DNA of 9,539 nt. It comes from Desulfobacterales bacterium (lineage in GTDB: Bacteria; Desulfobacterota; Desulfobacteria; Desulfobacterales; RPRI01). The translations under genes and the position numbers were made by a program. Shown in pieces: positions 5,528-9,539 of this stretch. The notes under the pieces were generated by a model that worked only from the letters and a program-made list of their open reading frames with translations, was not told the DNA's origin and did not search any database. The stretch spans positions 1-9,539 of the forward strand of contig JAGVOC010000241.1 in the NCBI GenBank assembly GCA_020052975.1. Reading direction: 5' to 3'. Each line of letters begins with the position of its first letter. The stretch's first letter is position 1.

Positions 5528-8209
5528 ATGACTAAAGGCAAGGTAAGGAATTTAATCCTGTTCGGGTTTATTTTTTTGATACTGCCACTTTTATTTTCTG
5601 TTTTGAATTTGTACACCGACTGGCTCTTTTTCGCAGAAACAGGATACACTTCTGTTTTTATCAAGACGCTCTCCACCAAAATCATCACGGGCTTAATGTT
5701 CGGCATAGTTTTTTTAGCCTTTGTTTTAACGAATATCACCATTGCAAACAGGATTAATTTCCCTGAAAGAGATATGTCTGTGATCGAAGGCGCCATCAAT
5801 CCATTGAGAGCTCTCGGCATTGAAAGGGTTATCAAACCCCTCACCATAATTGCCGGAGTTGTTATGTCAATCTTTGCAGCGCAGTGGGGCGCATTGAGGT
5901 GGGAAGACTTCCTGCTCTTTAAAAATAGTCTGGATATGGGAATCAATGACCCCCTATTGGCAAAGGATATCGGTTTTTATCTTTTCAAACTTCCCTTTAT
6001 AGAATCTCTTAACGGTTTTGCAGGGATTACACTGGTATTAACAATCATAGCGGTGGCTGCAAACTATTTTTTAAGAGGCGGTATATTTATCGCGGAGAAG
6101 ATAATTTCTGTCGATAGTAAAGTAAAAAAACATCTCAGCATCCTTGCCGGCCTCGTTATCCTTAATATCGGATTTGGCTTTTACCTCGATACCTTCAGGC
6201 TGCTCTTCTCGGAACACGGGGCAGTCTTCGGTGCAGGATACAGGGATGTCCACGCAAAACTCTTTTTCTACAGGATACTTATGGTTATAACCCCGTTAGC
6301 AGGATTTGCTTTTATTGCAGGGATAGTGAGGGGCTCACGGAAACTGACCTTTTTCCCCCCCGCCCTTGTTTTAGCAGTATATGTTATCGGGATTGTGGCA
6401 TATCCGTATGTTCTTCATAAATTCAAGATCGCGCCGAATGAGCTTGCCCTCGAGACCCCCTACATAGAGCAAAACATAAAATTTACAAGGCTTGGCTATA
6501 ACCTTGACAAGATCGAGGTAAGGCCATTTGATGTCGACTATAATCTATCGGCTAAGGACATAGAAAAAAATGATGCCACCATTAAGAATATACGATTGTG
6601 GGACCATAGCCCGCTTCTCAGAACATACAGCCAATTGCAGCAGATAAGGACGTACTATAAATTTGCGGACGTTGATAATGACAGATATACCATAAACGGT
6701 GAATATATGCAGGTGATGCTCGCTCCGCGGGAGCTTTCCTATAATGACCTTCCGAGCAAGAACTGGATAAATGAGAGGCTGATATTCACCCATGGAAACG
6801 GTATAACATTGGGCCCTGTGAGCAGGATAAGCAGTGAAGGTCTTCCCGAGTTTCTGATAAAAGATATCCCGCCTGTAAGTCAGGCTGACCTTAAGGTTAC
6901 AAGGCCCGAGATTTACTACGGTGAGCTTTCGAACAATTATGTCCTGGTAAAAACAAAGGTTCCTGAATTTAGCTATCCGACCTCTGAAGGAAATGTCTAT
7001 ACAACGTATGAGGGCAGCGGCGGCGTCAGACTGGACTCTCTGTTTAAAAGGGCTTTATTTTCGGTGAAGTTTAAGACAGAAAAGATTCTGCTTTCCTCTG
7101 ATATCTCCGGAGAGAGCAAAATCCTGTATTACAGAAATATTCTGGATCGTGTGAAGGCAGTGGCGCCCTTTCTCCTTTTTGACCAGGACCCCTATATGAT
7201 TGTGACAAAGGACGGGAGACTTGTCTGGATTGCGGATGCCTATACTGTCTCAAGCAGGATGCCTTATTCCAAACCCACAGAAAGGCGTATTAACTACATA
7301 AGGAACTCTGTAAAGGTTGTTATTGACGCCTATAACGGCTCGATGGGCTTTTATGTGAGCGACCCCTCTGATATTCTTATAAAGGTTTATTCAAAGATGT
7401 TCCCTGGTGTATTTAAGTCTCTGAAAGAGATGCCTGAAGAAGTAAGACAGCATATACGGTATCCGCACAGGTTCCTTCAGATACAGGCATCCATGTTCGC
7501 TGCATATCACATGACAGATCCGAAGGTTTTTTACAATAAGGAGAACCTGTGGGAAGTTCCTGCCTTCGGGGAAATGCTCATGGAGCCGTATTACACCATA
7601 ATGAAGCTCCCCGGCGAAAAGAAAGAAGAATATATCCTGCTTCTGCCCTATACCCCGGCGAAGAGAGACAATCTTGCTGCATGGCTTGCCGCAAGATGCG
7701 ACGAGCCGGATTACGGAAAACTTCTTATCTATACCTTTCCTCGTGACAGGCTCATCTTCGGACCAAAACAGGTGGATGCAAGGATAAACCAGGATTCCTA
7801 TATATCCCAGCAGCTTACCCTCTGGGGCCAGCGGGGTTCAGAGGTAATAAGGGGAAGTCTGCTTGTGATTCCCATAGAGAAGTCCCTTTTATATGTTCAG
7901 CCACTTTATCTTGCAGCATCCGATAAGGTGGGACTGCCCGAGCTGAGGAGGGTTATTGTTGCCTATGAAAACGATGTGGTCATGGAAGAAAACCTTGAGC
8001 TTGGACTTCAGAGGTTGTTCGGCTCGAAGGCAATTGCGGGAAAAGCTGATGGGGCTATTGCAGATATAAAGTCAACAACCGCGGAAATTGGGAAGGAAGC
8101 TATGAGAGTCTTTGAAAGGGCGATTGAACTACAAAGCCAGAGGAACTGGGCAGGCTACGGAGAGGAAATTAAGAAACTCGAGCAGCTTTTGAAAAGGATC
8201 GCAAAGTAG
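5528..8209 (+). CDS. UPF0182 (COG1615) membrane protein with large extracytoplasmic domain
   Basis: An 893-residue member of UPF0182 (PF03699), a widespread family without an assigned biochemical role. Seven hydrophobic helices lie in the first third (about 8-28, 51-73, 103-121, 162-182, 203-221, 249-268 and 275-296). The family-typical DWLFFAETGYTSVF (31-44) follows helix 1, and PYIEQNIKFTRLGYNLDKIEV (311-331) opens the long soluble part, which should face the periplasm. The C-terminus ends in the typical charged helix with NWAGYGEEIKKLEQLLKRI. Length and both ends look intact. The ATG at 5528 is preceded by GGAGG (5518-5522) with a 5-base gap. It starts 117 bases after the ATPase on the same strand; the gap shows only a small ACTGT/ACAGT palindrome (5426-5437) and no clear terminator, so read-through from the ATPase is possible. 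No terminator is evident after it. Confidence 0.9.
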   Translation: MTKGKVRNLILFGFIFLILPLLFSVLNLYTDWLFFAETGYTSVFIKTLSTKIITGLMFGIVFLAFVLTNITIANRINFPERDMSVIEGAINPLRALGIERVIKPLTIIAGVVMSIFAAQWGALRWEDFLLFKNSLDMGINDPLLAKDIGFYLFKLPFIESLNGFAGITLVLTIIAVAANYFLRGGIFIAEKIISVDSKVKKHLSILAGLVILNIGFGFYLDTFRLLFSEHGAVFGAGYRDVHAKLFFYRILMVITPLAGFAFIAGIVRGSRKLTFFPPALVLAVYVIGIVAYPYVLHKFKIAPNELALETPYIEQNIKFTRLGYNLDKIEVRPFDVDYNLSAKDIEKNDATIKNIRLWDHSPLLRTYSQLQQIRTYYKFADVDNDRYTINGEYMQVMLAPRELSYNDLPSKNWINERLIFTHGNGITLGPVSRISSEGLPEFLIKDIPPVSQADLKVTRPEIYYGELSNNYVLVKTKVPEFSYPTSEGNVYTTYEGSGGVRLDSLFKRALFSVKFKTEKILLSSDISGESKILYYRNILDRVKAVAPFLLFDQDPYMIVTKDGRLVWIADAYTVSSRMPYSKPTERRINYIRNSVKVVIDAYNGSMGFYVSDPSDILIKVYSKMFPGVFKSLKEMPEEVRQHIRYPHRFLQIQASMFAAYHMTDPKVFYNKENLWEVPAFGEMLMEPYYTIMKLPGEKKEEYILLLPYTPAKRDNLAAWLAARCDEPDYGKLLIYTFPRDRLIFGPKQVDARINQDSYISQQLTLWGQRGSEVIRGSLLVIPIEKSLLYVQPLYLAASDKVGLPELRRVIVAYENDVVMEENLELGLQRLFGSKAIAGKADGAIADIKSTTAEIGKEAMRVFERAIELQSQRNWAGYGEEIKKLEQLLKRIAK

Positions 8210-8264
8210 CGATGAGTTTATGGGAATAAAGGGTTAAGTAGGAGTGGCGGCCAAAAAATAAAGA

Positions 8265-8384
8265 TTGAGAGGTAATGATAGCATTGCTTCAATAAGTGCC
8301 GAATTAAGATGGTTTCAACCGAGAAATGACTTTTTAAGAATGTTGTTCATTGATATGTGTCGTGCTGCTCTCAAAGGGAGATAG
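8265..8384 (+). other. Orphan 39-codon open frame, possible gene relic
   Basis: A short frame opening with TTG (8265) reads SIASISAELRWFQPRND, then FLRMLFIDMCRAALKGR and a stop. It has no ribosome binding site and I do not recognise it firmly. The SISAELRWF stretch looks like the opening of a real protein rather than random sequence, and the frame may be the remnant of a gene lost in the same deletion that cut its neighbours. The surrounding DNA from 8210 to 8428 otherwise shows no gene, only a bulged hairpin at about 8365-8387 (CTGCTCTC/GGAG-AT-AGCAG). Confidence 0.2.
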
Positions 8385-8428
8385 CAGAAGCGTTCAGTAA
8401 TGAAATCGCATAACAAGAATATCTGAGG

Positions 8429-8575
8429 TTAAATGCCAGATACTCCCCCAGATACAATAAAAGTCATAACCTTGCCGCTCTCAATTTCCAGAGGCGTAAC
8501 CTGTTCGCTGGGGACAACTATGAGGTTACCTGCAAAGTTGTACGATTGTGGGACATAAAGAAGAATCGTCTCCAT
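8429..8575 (-). pseudogene. C-terminal remnant of a DUF502-family membrane protein
   Basis: On the minus strand a 48-codon frame reads METILLYVPQSYNF, then AGNLIVVPSEQVTPLEIESG, then KVMTFIVSGGVSGI and a stop at 8429. This is the conserved C-terminal part of DUF502 (PF04367) proteins, where 'Val-Tyr-Val-Pro-x-(Ser/Thr)-x-Asn' is followed by a 'Val-Pro-x-Glu-x-Val' strand and a closing 'Val-Ser-Gly-Gly-Val'. Family members are about 200-residue integral membrane proteins of unknown function; all membrane helices and the N-terminal three quarters are missing. Upstream, the minus-strand frame runs into the antisense of the antiporter remnant with no family resemblance, so the break lies at about 8565-8575. 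Too short for gene callers, it is recognisable only by its motif. Confidence 0.75.
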
Positions 8576-9077
8576 AGCAAGACATACAAACCGGCAGATG
8601 TATATCATTGTAAGAACGCGCTATCTCGTTGAAGTAGATGACCTCAAATCTCTCGGGGCGGATGAGGTGATCCCCGAAGAATTCGAAACATCTATCGAGA
8701 TTTTTTCGCGAGTGTTGCACCGCTATAGTTTCCCCAGAAATGCGATACTCGACATGGTGGAAAAAATCAGGAGCAATAATTACACCGCCCTGCGAAGTGT
8801 CGAGGTACCGAGACGGCATCTTTTCGAAAAATATGAATGGCTGCCCGAGATAGAGATAGACGGTTACCGAATACCCGAAGGCTCGCATCTTAGCGAGAAA
8901 ACAATTAAAGAACTGCAGGTGAGGAAAAAAACCAGGGTTACGATTATTGCGGTAAGAAGGGGAAAAGAGGTTCATGCGAATCCAGAACCTGACTTCAAGT
9001 TTAAACAAGGTGATTTTATCCTGTTTACCGGAGACAGAGATAATATGAATACAGCCACCCAATATTTCAAAGGTTAG
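8562..9077 (+). pseudogene. 3' remnant of a KefB/CPA2-type K+/H+ antiporter: end of RCK domain plus TrkA_C
   Basis: Homology to KefB-type cation:proton antiporters begins at about 8562-8565 with RIVSIARHTNRQMYIIVRTRY and continues with a VDDLKSLGADEVIPEEFETS-type segment. This is the last part of the NAD-binding RCK (TrkA_N) domain. A TrkA_C domain follows (SEKTIKELQVRKKTRVTIIAV, then PEPDFKFKQGDFILFTGD). The membrane antiporter domain and the front half of the RCK domain, several hundred residues, are absent. An in-frame TAA (8556-8558) closes the frame just upstream. The ATG at 8598 is only an internal methionine (homologues often have Leu or Ile-like residues there) and has no ribosome binding site. 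The remaining frame is undamaged, so the truncation is recent or the 160-residue tail is still made. It abuts the oppositely oriented DUF502 remnant. Confidence 0.85.
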
Positions 9078-9233
9078 CCATCATAGGCCTAGGGATCAAT
9101 TTTCAACGAGAATTAAGACACTTTGCCTCCTGAAGTTTACGATACCCAGTCCGGACAGGTGTGATCTGTCATAAGATTCAAAATAATCCCGATCCCTTCA
9201 TAATTCCTTCACGATTGGATGTTATCTTGAAGC

Positions 9234-9539
9234 ATGAAAATGCTGATTCTTATCCTATGCGCCCTTTTCGTCGTCACTTCTGTGCCGTATGCGTATGCAG
9301 GGGAGGAACAAACCACTCCTTTTGGCGCCGTCTGTCCCGCATGCGACACGTACGGATATTGTCAGAAGCCCCTCAACTATATCCAGGCGCTTCACAATCT
9401 TGAAACGTACTATTCCCGAAAAGGGCTCAAGGTGAAGGTAGTCAAACAGTTCGGGCGATTTCTCGAAGCAAATGTTTACAGAGAAGGAACTTTGGTCGAG
9501 AGAGTGATCCTTGACCGGCATACGGGAAGAATCAGACCA
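9234..9539 (+). CDS. Secreted Cys-containing protein, 3' end beyond the window
   Basis: An open frame of 102 codons starts at ATG 9234 and runs off the end of the window. Residues 1-23 form a clear Sec signal peptide (MKMLILILCALFVV core, likely cleavage after AYA at about 23). The mature part begins GEEQTTPFGAVCPACDTYGYC, with cysteines at about 36, 39 and 45. It continues with LETYYSRKGLKVKVVKQFGR and REGTLVERVILDRHTGRIRP. The CPAC motif resembles a thioredoxin-like or metal/haem site by spacing, but no His follows the second Cys as in c-type haem (CxxCH), and the thioredoxin fold cannot be shown from this piece. I do not recognise the family. Upstream (9078-9233) lies no gene and no clear ribosome binding site; TTGAAG at 9227-9232 is the nearest purine-rich stretch. 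Confidence 0.7.
   Translation, partial: MKMLILILCALFVVTSVPYAYAGEEQTTPFGAVCPACDTYGYCQKPLNYIQALHNLETYYSRKGLKVKVVKQFGRFLEANVYREGTLVERVILDRHTGRIRP

Noticed and set aside
8526..9062. Minus-strand 178-residue open frame
   Set aside because: It is antisense to the antiporter remnant and in a different frame from the DUF502 match; its translation has no family-like features.
1..9539. tRNA, rRNA, intact insertion sequence or prophage features
   Set aside because: No tRNA-like cloverleaf, rRNA sequence, transposase with terminal inverted repeats or phage gene could be seen on either strand.

Overview
The window is moderate-GC bacterial DNA, judged by eye to be low-to-mid 40s % GC. The coding style suggests a Gram-negative-type bacterium: an HtpX inner-membrane protease, a relic of the lipopolysaccharide-heptose phosphatase GmhB, and relics of a DUF502 membrane protein and a KefB-type antiporter. 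A Nitrospirota or Desulfobacterota-like genome would fit, but this is an impression from gene content and protein flavour, not a demonstrated assignment.

Layout. (1) 2-265: the C-terminal ATPase end of a sensor histidine kinase. (2) 266-655: non-coding or degraded DNA holding a likely relic of a small transposon-associated protein (376-591). (3) 656-822: a consensus-like promoter, a yybP-ykoY (Mn2+) riboswitch aptamer and a 16-bp expression-platform terminator. (4) 844-2348: the genes behind the riboswitch. These are htpX (broken by one in-frame TAG), a PGPGW-family membrane protein and a small zf-TFIIB zinc-ribbon protein, ending in a strong hairpin. (5) 2516-2695: an internally deleted 59-codon gmhB relic. 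(6) 2705-5410: a SERCA/PMR1-like P-type cation ATPase with a heptamer-repeat palindrome inserted in frame in its nucleotide-binding domain. (7) 5528-8209: a UPF0182 membrane protein with a large extracytoplasmic domain. (8) 8210-9077: a scar region. The 3' ends of a DUF502 gene (minus strand) and of a KefB-type antiporter gene (plus strand) abut head to head, and both have lost their 5' ends. (9) 9234-9539: the start of a secreted Cys-containing protein that runs off the window.

How it fits together. The most coherent functional story is a manganese-responsive unit. An ON-type Mn2+ riboswitch precedes htpX and its small partners, and a P-type ATPase of the kind often found under this riboswitch lies about 1.9 kb downstream on the same strand. 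Sequence decay is also concentrated here: a nonsense codon in htpX, an internal deletion of gmhB, a double truncation of DUF502 and the antiporter, and an upstream relic. Whether the htpX stop is real decay, readthrough or a sequencing error cannot be decided from one sequence.
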